The notes below the pieces were generated by a model, which saw only the letters and a program-made list of their open reading frames with translations, was not told the DNA's origin and did not search any database. Below are positions 8,484-16,483 of a stretch of DNA of 64,000 bases, one piece after another; within the stretch, counting starts at the first letter, position 1; every line of letters starts with the position of its first letter. The position numbers and the translations under genes were made by a program. Origin of the DNA: Leucobacter celer subsp. astrifaciens (lineage in GTDB: Bacteria > Actinomycetota > Actinomycetes > Actinomycetales > Microbacteriaceae); the NCBI RefSeq assembly GCF_001273835.1, contig NZ_JHEI01000146.1, forward strand, positions 17,365-81,364, read 5' to 3'.

Positions 8484-9794
8484 TCAGCCGCGCAGCGCCT
8501 GCAGACGATCGATCGCCGTGCGCAGCGTCTGCTCGTCCTTGACGAAGGTGAAGCGCACCCACGAGGTGAGCGCCTCGGCAGTCGCGGATCCCTCTCGGCA
8601 GAAGGCGGAGATCGGCACGCAGGCGACGCCCGCGCGCTCAGGCAGGCCCCGCGCGAACCCGGCGCCGTCGATGAGCCCGATGCCATCGGATCCGGAGCCG
8701 TCGGATCCGGAGCCGTCGATGAGCGGCGCGGCACCGGCACCCGCGGCGCCCAGCAGCGGCGCGGCGTCGGCGCACACGAAGTAGGTCCCCTGCGGCACCG
8801 AGACCTCGAATCCGGCCTCGCGCAGGCCGGCGGCGAGCAGATCGCGGCGGCGCGCGAGCGAGTCGCGCAGCTCGGCGATGTCGCGATCGCCGCCGCTGTC
8901 GCCGCCGGCGAGGGCGCGGGCGATCGCCGGTTGGAAGGGTGCTCCGCCCGAGTAGGTGAGGTACTGCTTGACCGCGAGGACGGCCTCGATGAGTTCGGCC
9001 GGCCCCGTCGCCCAGCCGATCTTCCACCCCGTCAGCGAGAACGTCTTGCCCGCCGACGAGATGGTGAGCGTGCGCTCGGCCATGCCGGGCAGGGTGGCGA
9101 TGGGGGTGTGCACGCCCCCGTCGAAGACGAGGTGCTCGTAGACCTCATCGGTCACCACGACGGCGTTCACCCGCACGGCGGCAGCGGCGATGAGCGCGAG
9201 CTCCGACGCCGTCAGCACGGTGCCGGTGGGGTTGTGCGGGGTGTTCACGAGGATCAGTCGGGTGCGCTCCCCCACGGCCGCGCGGAGCGCTTCGGCGTCG
9301 AGCCGGAATCCGTCAGGACCCGGCACCAGCGGCACCGTGACGTGCGTCGCCCCCGCCATCGCGATCGACGCCGCGTAGGAGTCGTAGAAGGGCTCGAGCG
9401 TCACCACCTCGTCTCCGGGACCCGCGAGCGCCAGAATCGCCGCAGCGAGCGCCTCGGTCGCTCCCGCGGTCACCAGCACCTCGCGATCCGGATCCATCCC
9501 GAGACCGTAGTGCCGCCGCTGGTGCGCCGCGATCGCCTCGCGCAGCTCCGGGATCCCCCGCCCCGGCGGGTACTGGTTGGCGCCGTTGCGGATAGCCGTC
9601 ACGGCCGCCTCGCGGATCCACTCGGGTCCGTCACTGTCGGGGAACCCCTGGCCCAGGTTCGCCGCCCCGGTCGCGTGCGCGAGGGCGGTCATCTCGGCGA
9701 AGATCGTGGGCCGGGTCGACCCGTCGGGGGCGACGAGCCCGGCCGCTTCGGACACGGAGCGCCAACGAGCAGTCAGAGGCACAGGTGCAGTCAT
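8484..9794 (-). CDS. Class I/II PLP aminotransferase (DapC/kynurenine aminotransferase-like)
   Basis: A fold-type I aminotransferase of 436 residues. Recognisable elements are the N-terminal STRPTIFAEMTALAHATGA and LGQGFPDSDGP segments, the NTPHNPTG asparagine motif, the TDEVYEHL segment and the PLP lysine in SSAGKTFSLTGWKIGW. The pattern is that of actinobacterial N-succinyldiaminopimelate or kynurenine/glutamine transaminase-like enzymes; substrate is not decided. Near the C-terminus an extra ~25-residue Gly/Ser/Asp loop is encoded by a perfect 15-bp tandem duplication (8686-8715). ATG at 9794 is preferred to the GTG at 9800 because TACACT (9807-9802) lies exactly 7 nt before it, fitting leaderless transcription. 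Confidence 0.85.
   Translation of the reverse strand: MTAPVPLTARWRSVSEAAGLVAPDGSTRPTIFAEMTALAHATGAANLGQGFPDSDGPEWIREAAVTAIRNGANQYPPGRGIPELREAIAAHQRRHYGLGMDPDREVLVTAGATEALAAAILALAGPGDEVVTLEPFYDSYAASIAMAGATHVTVPLVPGPDGFRLDAEALRAAVGERTRLILVNTPHNPTGTVLTASELALIAAAAVRVNAVVVTDEVYEHLVFDGGVHTPIATLPGMAERTLTISSAGKTFSLTGWKIGWATGPAELIEAVLAVKQYLTYSGGAPFQPAIARALAGGDSGGDRDIAELRDSLARRRDLLAAGLREAGFEVSVPQGTYFVCADAAPLLGAAGAGAAPLIDGSGSDGSGSDGIGLIDGAGFARGLPERAGVACVPISAFCREGSATAEALTSWVRFTFVKDEQTLRTAIDRLQALRG
8686..8715. repeat. 15-bp tandem duplication inside aminotransferase gene
   Basis: The 15-mer TCGGATCCGGAGCCG occurs twice back to back, in frame, encoding the GSGSD-type repeat of a surface-loop insertion in the aminotransferase. 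Confidence 0.9.
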
Positions 9795-9956
9795 AGGCAC
9801 CAGTGTAGGGCGGCCGTGCCCGCCCCTCCCGGCCCTCGCCGGCCGGCTCGCCTGCTTCCTGCTGCCCGCCGCCTGCTCCCCGCCGCTCGCTTCCCGCTGC
9901 CCGCTCCCCTACTCCCCGCCGCCCGCTCCCCGCTCCCCGCTTCGAGTCGGGCTGCA

Positions 9957-10030
9957 GAAGATATGGGATCTTCCATTCATATGGAGCCTGAGCCCGAATC
10001 CGGCATACCTTCGGCAGATCCCATATCTTC
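9957..10030. repeat. Inverted repeat, 15-bp perfect arms
   Basis: GAAGATATGGGATCT (9957-9971) and its exact reverse complement (10016-10030) are separated by 44 nt. The element is strikingly AT-richer than its GC-rich flanks and sits exactly between the pyrimidine and purine tracts. It could be a hairpin, an operator pair or the remnant of an inserted element. Confidence 0.85.
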
Positions 10031-10065
10031 CGCGAGACGGAGAAAGCGGGACCGGGAGGAAGAAC

Positions 10066-10122
10066 CAGGCAGGCAGGCAGGCAAGAAAGAAAGTAAAGGG
10101 GGAAGGAAGGAAGGAAGGAAGG
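10066..10122. repeat. Tetranucleotide microsatellites (CAGG)4 and (GGAA)5
   Basis: CAGG is repeated four times from 10066 to 10082, followed by an A/G-rich stretch and five GGAA units plus GG at 10101-10122. Such repeats can change length by slippage. They end about 50 bp before the -10 box of the next gene. Confidence 0.9.
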
Positions 10123-10184
10123 ACCGTGAACTGAGCCGGCCCGCACCCGGGCGAATGCCAGGACGCGATCGTATTCTCGGGTGT

Positions 10185-10556
10185 ATGACCGACCCATATG
10201 CCGACGACGCGGAGCGCGCGCATCGGCTCAGTCGGCGTTTCGGGCGCTTCATGGAGCGGTGGCGCGCGGCGATCCGCCGCAGGCCGTGGCTCAACACGGT
10301 CTACAAGGTGATCATCACCGTCCTCGGCGCGGCGGTCGTGGTCATCGGACTGATCCTCGTGCCGCTGCCGGGCCCCGGCTGGCTCATCGTATTCATCGGA
10401 CTCACGATCCTCGGCACCGAGTACCACTGGGCCAGGCGCCTGCTCGGCTGGCTGCGGCGCGTGCTGGCCCGGTTCTGGGAGCGGTGGAACCTGTGGCGCG
10501 CCGCCCGCCGCGAGCGGCGGGAACAGCGGGAGCGCGGATCCGAGAGCTTCGGATAG
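10185..10556 (+). CDS. TIGR02611/PGPGW family small membrane protein
   Basis: A 123-residue protein with a basic N-terminus, two closely spaced membrane segments around residues 45-75 joined by the family signature PLPGPGW, and a very basic C-terminus rich in Arg/Trp (residues 80-118). It matches the PGPGW/TIGR02611 family of actinobacterial inner-membrane proteins of unknown function. The ATG at 10185 was chosen because it begins the conserved region and a TATTCT -10 box lies 7 nt upstream, consistent with leaderless transcription. A strong bidirectional terminator follows directly after the stop. Confidence 0.82.
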   Translation: MTDPYADDAERAHRLSRRFGRFMERWRAAIRRRPWLNTVYKVIITVLGAAVVVIGLILVPLPGPGWLIVFIGLTILGTEYHWARRLLGWLRRVLARFWERWNLWRAARRERREQRERGSESFG

Positions 10557-10592
10557 ACGCAACGGCCCGAGCCGAAGCCCGGGCCGTTGCGT
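10557..10592. terminator. Bidirectional hairpin terminator
   Basis: A perfect 12-bp stem (ACGCAACGGCCC at 10557-10568 pairing with 10581-10592) with a 12-nt loop lies between the convergent PGPGW and DUF4870 genes. There is no clear U-run, as is common in high-GC actinobacteria. Confidence 0.85.
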
Positions 10593-10607
10593 CGTGCGGT
10601 GCCGCTG

Positions 10608-11195
10608 CTACTTGACGAGCGGGATGTTGAAGATGAACTCCGGCTGTCCTCCGCGACGGTATGCGTCGGGAGCCTTGACCGCCGCCAGGATGTGGAAGAT
10701 GAACAGCACCAGCGAGCCGATCCACAGCACGATCGCGAGCAGCCAGCCGATGTAGGGGATGACCATGAGGATGTAGGTCGCCACGACCACACCGACTCGC
10801 AGCAGCGAGAAGTTGAGGTTGTCCCGGTGGAAGGCGTACGCCTGCTGGTTGCCCTTGTCCTTCTCGATGAGGAAGAAGATGAGGGCCGGGATCCAGGTGA
10901 AGAACACCGACAGCCAGTAGTTGAGCGTGATGTTGCTCACCGGATCGGCGACGGGCTGCGCATACCCGGGCTGGGGCTGCTGGTAGCCCCCAGGAGGCGG
11001 CACCTGAGCCCCTGCAGGCGGAGCCTGGTACTGGGGCTGCTGGGGCGGCGGGGGCGCCTGGTACTGGGGCTGCTGGGGTTCCGCAGCCGGCGGCTGCGGG
11101 GCCACGGGCGGCGTCGGAGCCGCGGGCGGAGCATCGCTGGTGGGCTGGCCGCCAGTTTCCTGGCCTTCCTGGCCCTCGGGGGGCAACGTGGTCAT
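10608..11195 (-). CDS. DUF4870 family membrane protein with Pro/Gln-rich N-terminus
   Basis: A 195-residue protein. Residues ~1-85 are a disordered Pro/Gln/Ala/Tyr-rich segment with repeated QPQYQAPP units, resembling cytoplasmic leaders of actinobacterial membrane proteins. The C-terminal ~105 residues contain three to four hydrophobic helices and the DUF4870 pattern (FFLIEKDKGNQQAYAFHRDN, then a long helical pair and FIFHILAAVKA). The family's role is unknown. ATG at 11195 was preferred to the in-frame ATG at 11210 because GGAGGAG lies 6 nt before it. Confidence 0.82.
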   Translation of the reverse strand: MTTLPPEGQEGQETGGQPTSDAPPAAPTPPVAPQPPAAEPQQPQYQAPPPPQQPQYQAPPAGAQVPPPGGYQQPQPGYAQPVADPVSNITLNYWLSVFFTWIPALIFFLIEKDKGNQQAYAFHRDNLNFSLLRVGVVVATYILMVIPYIGWLLAIVLWIGSLVLFIFHILAAVKAPDAYRRGGQPEFIFNIPLVK

Positions 11196-11308
11196 CTCGG
11201 TCTCCTCCATACGAAACTACGATCTGTTATGACGTTACCGCAGCCGTCCGGCGCGCGGAAGCGGCAATGCCCGGCGCGGTCGAAACCGCGCGGTCGCGGA
11301 ACGTCCGA

Positions 11309-12004
11309 TCAGAACGCGTCAGGGCTCGGACCGGCGGTGTGCAGGATCGACACGTCGGCGTGACGATCGAAGCGGTACCCGGTGCCGCGCACGGTGCGCA
11401 CGATGTCCTGGTACTGCGCCAGCTTCACGCGCAGACGGCGGATGTGCACGTCGATGGTGCGCTCGCTCGGCACCTCCTCGACGGGGGCATCGGCCCAGAG
11501 CCCCGTGATGAGCTCCTCGCGGCTGATAGTGCGGCCCTCTCGCAGCACGAGGTACTGCAGCAGCTCGAACTCGCGGAAGGTGAGCGCAGCGGGCACGTTG
11601 TCGAGCAGCACCCGCTTGCGGGAGAGATCGAGGATCACGCCGCTCGCCGCGCGATCCTCGACCTCGGCCTCGTGCTGCTTCTGGCGGGCGTGCGCGGCCG
11701 GGTCGCCGAGCGCGAGGCGGACGACGTCGACGTCTCGGCCCCCGGTTCCCTCGGGGGCGAGAGCCACCGCGGCGTAGGTCTCGGCTGCGGGGGCGAGTTC
11801 GGCGACGAGCTGCTTGATTCGCGTGACGATGGCGCCCAGCTTGGGGTCGCCCTCGGCGATCTTGTCGTCGGCGAGGCCCACGTAGAGGGCGAAGCCTCGC
11901 ACCTCGGTGCCCTCGGGCACGTTGCGCTCGGGGGCGTTCTGAGCCGGCAGGGCGGCGGCGAGGTCGGGGCGGGCGGAGCGGAGAGTCTGGGTGGTGGCGT
12001 TCAT
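11309..12004 (-). CDS. Orphan winged-helix transcriptional regulator without receiver domain
   Basis: A 231-residue protein whose C-terminal ~95 residues are an OmpR-type winged helix (LTFREFELLQYLVLREGRTI, then SERTIDVHIRRLRVKL and VRTVRGTGYRFD). The N-terminal ~130 residues are not a receiver domain: there is no phosphorylatable Asp/Lys set, and the segment is an Ala/Glu-rich helical region with no family I recognise. It may therefore respond to something other than phosphorylation, or act by abundance. No kinase lies beside it. A TTGACA/TTAACT promoter at 12385-12356 would give a ~350-nt leader, unusually long for this window. Confidence 0.8.
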   Translation of the reverse strand: MNATTQTLRSARPDLAAALPAQNAPERNVPEGTEVRGFALYVGLADDKIAEGDPKLGAIVTRIKQLVAELAPAAETYAAVALAPEGTGGRDVDVVRLALGDPAAHARQKQHEAEVEDRAASGVILDLSRKRVLLDNVPAALTFREFELLQYLVLREGRTISREELITGLWADAPVEEVPSERTIDVHIRRLRVKLAQYQDIVRTVRGTGYRFDRHADVSILHTAGPSPDAF

Positions 12005-12355
12005 GATGATGATGTCCTTCGTGCTGTCGTTTCGCAGCCGAGCGGCCCGGGTCTGATGGGCGAAGCGCTCGGGGAGCGGTGCGTGCGCGCCGCGGGGATG
12101 CGGCAGAGGAGCGAGCGGGCTGCTATTCAGCCCAGAGACTCGCAGGTGCGCGGTTCAGCTGGAGCGCTCAGCGCAGTGAGCGGCGTGGAACCGGGCAGAT
12201 GTCGCTCGATACGGCGACGGGTGGAACGAGATCCGGGATTCGTTCACATGCACATTCGACAGCGCATGTCACCGTGACCGGCCATCATCATGCCGGTCTG
12301 CCCAAAGTTCACCTCGAAGGCGGACTGGGTACGAATGGTGTCATGCATAACGCAC

Positions 12356-12385
12356 AGTTAAGCAAAGTATTGCGGTTGGTGTCAA
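12356..12385 (-). promoter_or_regulatory. Promoter candidate, -35 TTGACA / -10 TTAACT, 18-bp spacer
   Basis: On the minus strand a perfect TTGACA (12385-12380) is followed after 18 bp by TTAACT (12361-12356). It points towards the orphan winged-helix gene and sits in a locally AT-rich patch, the best sigma-70-type promoter in the left third of the window. Confidence 0.6.
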
Positions 12386-12400
12386 GCGGAAGGGGAGATC

Positions 12401-12577
12401 GGGTTTCGATACTTCGACTCGCTTCGCTCCTCACTCAAGCGACGGAAGGGGGTACCCGCCGATTGAGTGAAGCGCAGCGGAGTCGAAATCTGAGGCAGCA
12501 GGATTTCGACTCCGCGCTTCGCGCTCCGCTCAATCGGCGGACAGCCTCCGCGCTTCGCGCTCCGCTCAATCGGCAGG
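12401..12577. repeat. Family A repeat cluster, copy 2 (three or more arms)
   Basis: Successive forward, inverted and forward arms of the family A element (units of the type TTTCGACTC...CTCAATCGGCGG and GATTGAGTGAAGCG...AGTCGAAAT) are strung together, with an extra partial arm at 12547-12573. It can fold into alternative long hairpins and lies 3' of pyrE. Confidence 0.85.
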
Positions 12578-12639
12578 GAACCTTCGCCCGCGGCGCACTC
12601 CGCTCGACCGGCGGGGCGGGCGGCCTCCTGCGGCAGGCC

Positions 12640-13194
12640 CTACTGCGGCTGGAGGCCGAGGTCGTCGAGACCGATCGCGTACCGGTACTCGTAGCCGGCC
12701 GCCTCGATCCGCTCCTTCGCCGGCGCCTGGCGGTCCACGACCACCGCGACGGCGGCGATCTCGGCGCCCACCTTCTCGAGCGCCTCGATCGCCTTGAGCG
12801 GCGACCCTCCGGTCGTCGACGTGTCCTCGACCACCACCACGCGCTTGCCCGCGAGGTCCGGGCCCTCGACCTGACGTCCGCGGCCGTGATCCTTCGGCTC
12901 CTTGCGCACCACGAAGGAGTCGTAGACCTTGCCCTGGGCGACGCCCTGGTGCATGATCGCCGAGGCGATCGGATCCGCGCCCATCGTGAGTCCGCCGACC
13001 GCGACCACGCCGTCGATGCCGTCGATGAGGTCGAGCATCACCTGGCCGATGAGCGGCGCCGCGCGATGGTCGAGGCTCAGCTTGCGCAGGTCGATGTAGT
13101 ACGTGGCCTTCTTGCCGCTCGTCAGTGTGAAGTCGCCGTGGAAGACGGCCTCGGTGGTGATGAGTTCGATGAGCTGTTCGCGAGCGCTGGTCAT
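12640..13194 (-). CDS. pyrE: Orotate phosphoribosyltransferase
   Basis: A 184-residue type I phosphoribosyltransferase, the usual PyrE length, converting orotate and PRPP to orotidine 5'-monophosphate in pyrimidine synthesis. Visible features are the N-terminal GDFTLTSGKKATYYIDLRKL segment (orotate and phosphate contacts), the dimer-loop lysines in VVRKEPKDHGRG, and the PRPP-binding motif VVVVEDTSTTGGS near residue 120. The enzyme is cytosolic. The adjacent YiaA-like gene lies 10 bp upstream on the same strand, so the two are probably co-transcribed. A family A repeat cluster follows the stop and may serve as the terminator. Confidence 0.95.
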   Translation of the reverse strand: MTSAREQLIELITTEAVFHGDFTLTSGKKATYYIDLRKLSLDHRAAPLIGQVMLDLIDGIDGVVAVGGLTMGADPIASAIMHQGVAQGKVYDSFVVRKEPKDHGRGRQVEGPDLAGKRVVVVEDTSTTGGSPLKAIEALEKVGAEIAAVAVVVDRQAPAKERIEAAGYEYRYAIGLDDLGLQPQ

Positions 13195-13204
13195 GGTGAC
13201 GATC

Positions 13205-13696
13205 CTACTCGCCGCCGTTCCATCGCCCCGAAGCGGGAGCCTCAGGGATTCCGCGCGCGCCCCCCTCTTCCTCCTCCTCGTCCACCTTGAACTGCGCCAG
13301 ATCGCGCACGTTCTTCTGCACCGCGACGGCGGCGAACACGCTCATGGCGAAGGCCATCGCGTAGAAGCCCTTCTCGCTGAGGATGAGGCTGCCGGCGTTC
13401 CAGAGGCCGATCGCGAGCAGCGACAGCGACAGCACCACCGCGAACCACGCGAGACCGTAGTAGAGATTCGTGACGGGGATGCCCTCGTTGCGGTCGCGCA
13501 CCGTCTTCTGCAGCGATACCGCCGCGAACAGGCCGAACATCAGCACCGTGAAGTAGTAGCCCTTCTCGTTGAGCTCCATGCCCGCGTTGAAGAGACCGAT
13601 CAAGTAGGCGGCGACGCCGAGCAGCAGGGCGATCCACGAGGCACCGACGAAAGCAGCGGTCGGCTTCTGCGGTTCGTTCGTCCGAGTCTTGTCCAT
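13205..13696 (-). CDS. YiaA/YiaB two-helix domain membrane protein
   Basis: A 163-residue protein with four hydrophobic helices arranged as two copies of the YiaA/B two-helix module ([20 protein letters not shown] and [20 protein letters not shown]). Each copy ends with a QK(T/N)VRD motif. The C-terminal ~30 residues are acidic (DEEEEEGG) and presumably cytoplasmic. The family has no established function. It is followed after 9 nt by pyrE. ATG at 13696 is preceded by AGAGGAGC, a good Shine-Dalgarno sequence. Confidence 0.85.
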   Translation of the reverse strand: MDKTRTNEPQKPTAAFVGASWIALLLGVAAYLIGLFNAGMELNEKGYYFTVLMFGLFAAVSLQKTVRDRNEGIPVTNLYYGLAWFAVVLSLSLLAIGLWNAGSLILSEKGFYAMAFAMSVFAAVAVQKNVRDLAQFKVDEEEEEGGARGIPEAPASGRWNGGE

Positions 13697-13877
13697 GATG
13701 TTGCTCCTCTGGTATCTTCCGGCGACACTGCCGGGTCGATCACCAAACTACGCAGTGGTCATACGCGGAACGGCATACGCCCGACACGGCCTCGAGTCGT
13801 CGGCCGCTGCAGGCATATGCGCGCGATGCTGCGCGCGGTATCGCATGTGGCCTAGATTCGATGGGAAGGGAGGGACC

Positions 13878-14720
13878 ATGGCATCACTGCACCCGGGCCA
13901 GCCGGGCACCATCGAGGCGCTGGCGTCGCTCTTCGCCGATGGCCCCGCCGCGGTGCTCACCGGAGCGGGGATCAGCACGGACTCCGGCATCCCCGACTAT
14001 CGCGGCGCCGGCACCCCGCCGCGCACGCCCATGAACATCTCGCAGTTCATGCACGATGAGGCATATCGTCGGCGATTCTGGGCCGGCGCGAGCATCGGGC
14101 TCCTCCGTTCGCGTGGGATCGCGCCCAACGCGGGCCACATCGCACTCGCGAGGCTCGAGTCGGTCTCGCGCATCGACGGGGTCATCACGCAGAACGTCGA
14201 CGGGCTGCACCGACGGGCCGGTTCGCGCAGCGTGGTCGAATTGCACGGCAGCGGCGGTGTGATCCGCTGCACCGAGTGCGACCACCGCTGGTCTCGCGAG
14301 GACGTGCTCGACCGGTTCGACGAGCTCAACCCGGGCTTCACGGAGCGCAACGCCGCAGCCGAGATCGCCCCGGACGGGGACGCGCTCGTGACCGAGGTGG
14401 ATCAGGTGGTGGTGCCGCCCTGCCCGATCTGCGGGGGCCTCCTGCGACCGGACGTGGTCTACTTCGGCGAACTCGTGCCGACGCCCGTATTCGCAGCCGC
14501 AGAGAAACTCGTGCACGATGCCGGCGCACTGCTGCTGGCGGGCACCTCGCTCGCCGTCAACACCGGCATGCGGCTCGTGCACCGCGCCGAACGGCGCGGG
14601 ATCCCGATCGCGGTGATCAACCGCGGCCCGACCGCCGTCGACTCCCGCGACTCGGTGCGCGTGCGCATCGAGGGCGGCACGAGCGAGACGCTCACCGCCC
14701 TCGCCGAGATGTTCGGCTGA
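13878..14720 (+). CDS. Sir2-family NAD-dependent protein deacetylase
   Basis: A 280-residue sirtuin. The NAD-binding GAGIS (residues 29-33) with DSGIPDYRG, QNVDGLH (105-111), the catalytic histidine in ELHG (123), the zinc ligands Cys131, Cys134, Cys182 and Cys185, and the VVYFGE and GTSLAVNTG motifs are all present. It would remove acyl groups from lysines in the cytoplasm, consuming NAD. The insert between the two cysteine pairs is longer than in CobB, typical of actinobacterial class II-like sirtuins. ATG at 13878 is supported by a GGGAAGGGAGGG ribosome-binding region. It is transcribed divergently from the YiaA-pyrE pair. Confidence 0.93.
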   Translation: MASLHPGQPGTIEALASLFADGPAAVLTGAGISTDSGIPDYRGAGTPPRTPMNISQFMHDEAYRRRFWAGASIGLLRSRGIAPNAGHIALARLESVSRIDGVITQNVDGLHRRAGSRSVVELHGSGGVIRCTECDHRWSREDVLDRFDELNPGFTERNAAAEIAPDGDALVTEVDQVVVPPCPICGGLLRPDVVYFGELVPTPVFAAAEKLVHDAGALLLAGTSLAVNTGMRLVHRAERRGIPIAVINRGPTAVDSRDSVRVRIEGGTSETLTALAEMFG

Positions 14721-14755
14721 TCCCACGCTGGGGGGGTACGGCCGACCGTCAAGCA

Positions 14756-14814
14756 GGCGATCGAGGTTCAGGAGGACGTTTTCCCTGTTCTTGTCCTCCT
14801 GAATCTCGATCGCC
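14756..14814. terminator. Long hairpin (22-bp stem, one mismatch) between convergent genes
   Basis: The left arm 14756-14777 (GGCGATCGAGGTTCAGGAGG then AC) pairs with 14793-14814 around a 15-nt T/C-rich loop; one position mismatches. It lies between the sirtuin and amine oxidase genes and probably terminates both. The stem is far longer than needed for termination, like the repeat families elsewhere in the window, but only one copy is present. Confidence 0.8.
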
Positions 14815-14873
14815 CGCCCAGGATGCGGTGAGGATCATGCGGTGTCGAGGGCGACCGGACCCCACTGCCCGGC

Positions 14874-16220
14874 TCAGCCGATGAGCTCGGCGGCGCGCTC
14901 CCCCATGCGGATCGCGCCATCGATGTGCGTATAGCCCAGGCCGGCGATGTCGGAGCACGCGAAGTGGATCGGTCCCACCGACGACCGCACCAGGCCCTCG
15001 TACCGCGTGATGCTGCCGATGGCAGGGCTCGTGCCGTACGCGCCGCGTGTGTACTCCTCGTTGATCCAGTCGCTCTCGTAGTAGAAGGCCGGTTCGAGGG
15101 CCTGCAGGCCGAAGTACTTCGCGATGGACCCGAGGATCGCCTCGCGGCGCTCGGCCTCGCCCATCTCGTACATCTCGTCGGCTCGGCGATCCGAGACGAA
15201 GCCCACGAGCGTTCCTCCCGGATAGTCGGGCGCGGTGTTGTCGTAGGTCTCGTGCACAATCTCGTACGGGCCGTAGGTGGTGCCCGAGAGACCCTGCTCG
15301 CGCCAGAACGGGGTGTCGTAGTAGGCCTGCACCTTGATCACATTGCCCATGGAGAACTGCTGCAGCATCTGCTGCTTCCTGGCCGGCAGCGCGGGCTGGA
15401 AGTCGATGCGCGAGACGAGGTGAGGGCCGAGCGCGACGACGGCGCTGCGCGCCCGCACGGTGAGACCCTCGGCCGACACCAGCACGCCGTCGGCGCTGTG
15501 CGAGATCGCGCGCACGTCGGTGTTCAGGTGGATCCGCTCCGCCCCCACCTCCTCGGCGAGGCGCGCGGGCACCTGGTGCATGCCGCCGGCCACGCGCTCG
15601 TCGAGCACCAGGTCGAGGTCTGCGAGATCCCGGAAGCCGCCGGCGCTCGCGGCCATCACGAGCGCCGCGAGCAGGGAGAATGTCTCGGCAGGTTTGGTGA
15701 GCATGCCGCCCGACACGAACGGCGCGACGAAGTCGATCGCACGATCGTCGTCGCTGCGACCCCGCAGCCAGGCGTCGAACGAGAGCGCGTCGAACTCGGC
15801 GGCTTGCGGATGGCTCCACGGCTCCAGCGGATCGACCTGCTTCGAGAGCGCGTCGAGTTCGTCGACGAGCTTCTCGATCTCGGCCAGGGTGCGCTGGTCG
15901 AGCGGGGGCAGCTCGGTCGTGTGTCGCGAGATGCGGCCCTCGCGGTCGAGATAGATGTCTTCGCCCGCGCGGTAGCGCTTGAAGGTCTCGAGCCCGAGCT
16001 CGTCGATGAGGTACAGCAGGCGCTCCTGATCCGGCGCCACCCATTGCCCGCCCACTTCGATCAGGAAGCCGTTCGAGAGATCCGACTTCACGCGTCCGCC
16101 CACACGATCACGTGCTTCGAGCACCAGCACCTCCCGGCCTCGCTGCCGCAGCCGGTGCGCGGCCGTGAGCCCGGCGACGCCGGCGCCGATCACCACGACA
16201 TCCGTTTCGATATGTTCCAT
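14874..16220 (-). CDS. Flavin-containing amine oxidase (monoamine/putrescine oxidase-like)
   Basis: A 448-residue flavoprotein with the FAD-binding Rossmann motif near the N-terminus (VVVIGAGVAGLTAAHRLRQ), the LEARDRVGGRV segment, an IEVGGQW motif, and the C-terminal GPIHFACSDIAGLGYTHIDG flavin-contact region of the monoamine oxidase family. It would oxidise a primary amine to an aldehyde with release of ammonia and peroxide; substrate is unproven. Codons upstream of 16220 in frame give only basic low-complexity residues, and ATG 16220 is preceded by AGAGGG, so this start was chosen. A TetR gene faces it 263 bp away and is its likely repressor. Confidence 0.88.
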   Translation of the reverse strand: MEHIETDVVVIGAGVAGLTAAHRLRQRGREVLVLEARDRVGGRVKSDLSNGFLIEVGGQWVAPDQERLLYLIDELGLETFKRYRAGEDIYLDREGRISRHTTELPPLDQRTLAEIEKLVDELDALSKQVDPLEPWSHPQAAEFDALSFDAWLRGRSDDDRAIDFVAPFVSGGMLTKPAETFSLLAALVMAASAGGFRDLADLDLVLDERVAGGMHQVPARLAEEVGAERIHLNTDVRAISHSADGVLVSAEGLTVRARSAVVALGPHLVSRIDFQPALPARKQQMLQQFSMGNVIKVQAYYDTPFWREQGLSGTTYGPYEIVHETYDNTAPDYPGGTLVGFVSDRRADEMYEMGEAERREAILGSIAKYFGLQALEPAFYYESDWINEEYTRGAYGTSPAIGSITRYEGLVRSSVGPIHFACSDIAGLGYTHIDGAIRMGERAAELIG

Positions 16221-16376
16221 GAGCGCGCCCTCTCGTCGGGTTGCCGGATCCGGAAGTACCGGCCCGGCGTTGCCGGTGCGGGATCGTCGGATCCCGCGTG
16301 GTCGATACGGGCAGACGAGCCCGCCCGAGTAGTGTGCTGGATCGGCGCTCCGCGACACCACACCGGCACCGTATGT

Positions 16377-16470
16377 GTTCATTTATCGCCACCGCAATGC
16401 AGCCTGCCTCTTAGAATGAAAGGGTATGAGCCTCAGAGAACCGGGGATCCGGCACCGAGAGCGTTCATTT
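16377..16470. promoter_or_regulatory. Divergent control region with paired GTTCATTT sites
   Basis: The octamer GTTCATTT occurs at 16377-16384 and again at 16463-16470, flanking an AT-rich patch with a TAGAAT -10-like box at 16412-16417, between the amine oxidase and its tetR gene. The pair is a candidate operator; no good -35 was found. Confidence 0.4.
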
Positions 16471-16483
16471 TGAGAGGAACCCG

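Larger units (their letters stand above)
9795..10184. other. Gene-free region with strand-biased simple repeats
   Basis: This 390-bp gap holds no credible gene. From ~9843 to 9950 the plus strand is pyrimidine-rich with repeated CCCGC/TCCCCGC units; from ~10036 to 10122 it is purine-rich. Between the two tracts is a 15-bp perfect inverted repeat (9957-10030). The -10 boxes of the two divergent flanking genes lie at its ends (TACACT at 9807-9802 and TATTCT at 10172-10177). Confidence 0.8.
12005..12639. other. Long intergenic region: leader/promoter plus family A repeats
   Basis: This 635-bp gap has no credible gene. Its left part (12005-12355) would be the transcribed leader of the winged-helix regulator and contains a 7-bp-stem hairpin at 12276-12298 (GACCGGC, loop CATCATCAT, GCCGGTC). 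The promoter lies at 12356-12385. The right part (12401-12577) is a cluster of family A palindromic repeats downstream of pyrE. Confidence 0.75.

Noticed and set aside
14756..14814. Riboswitch
   Set aside because: It is a simple long hairpin at the 3' ends of convergent genes, not in a leader, and has no conserved riboswitch core.
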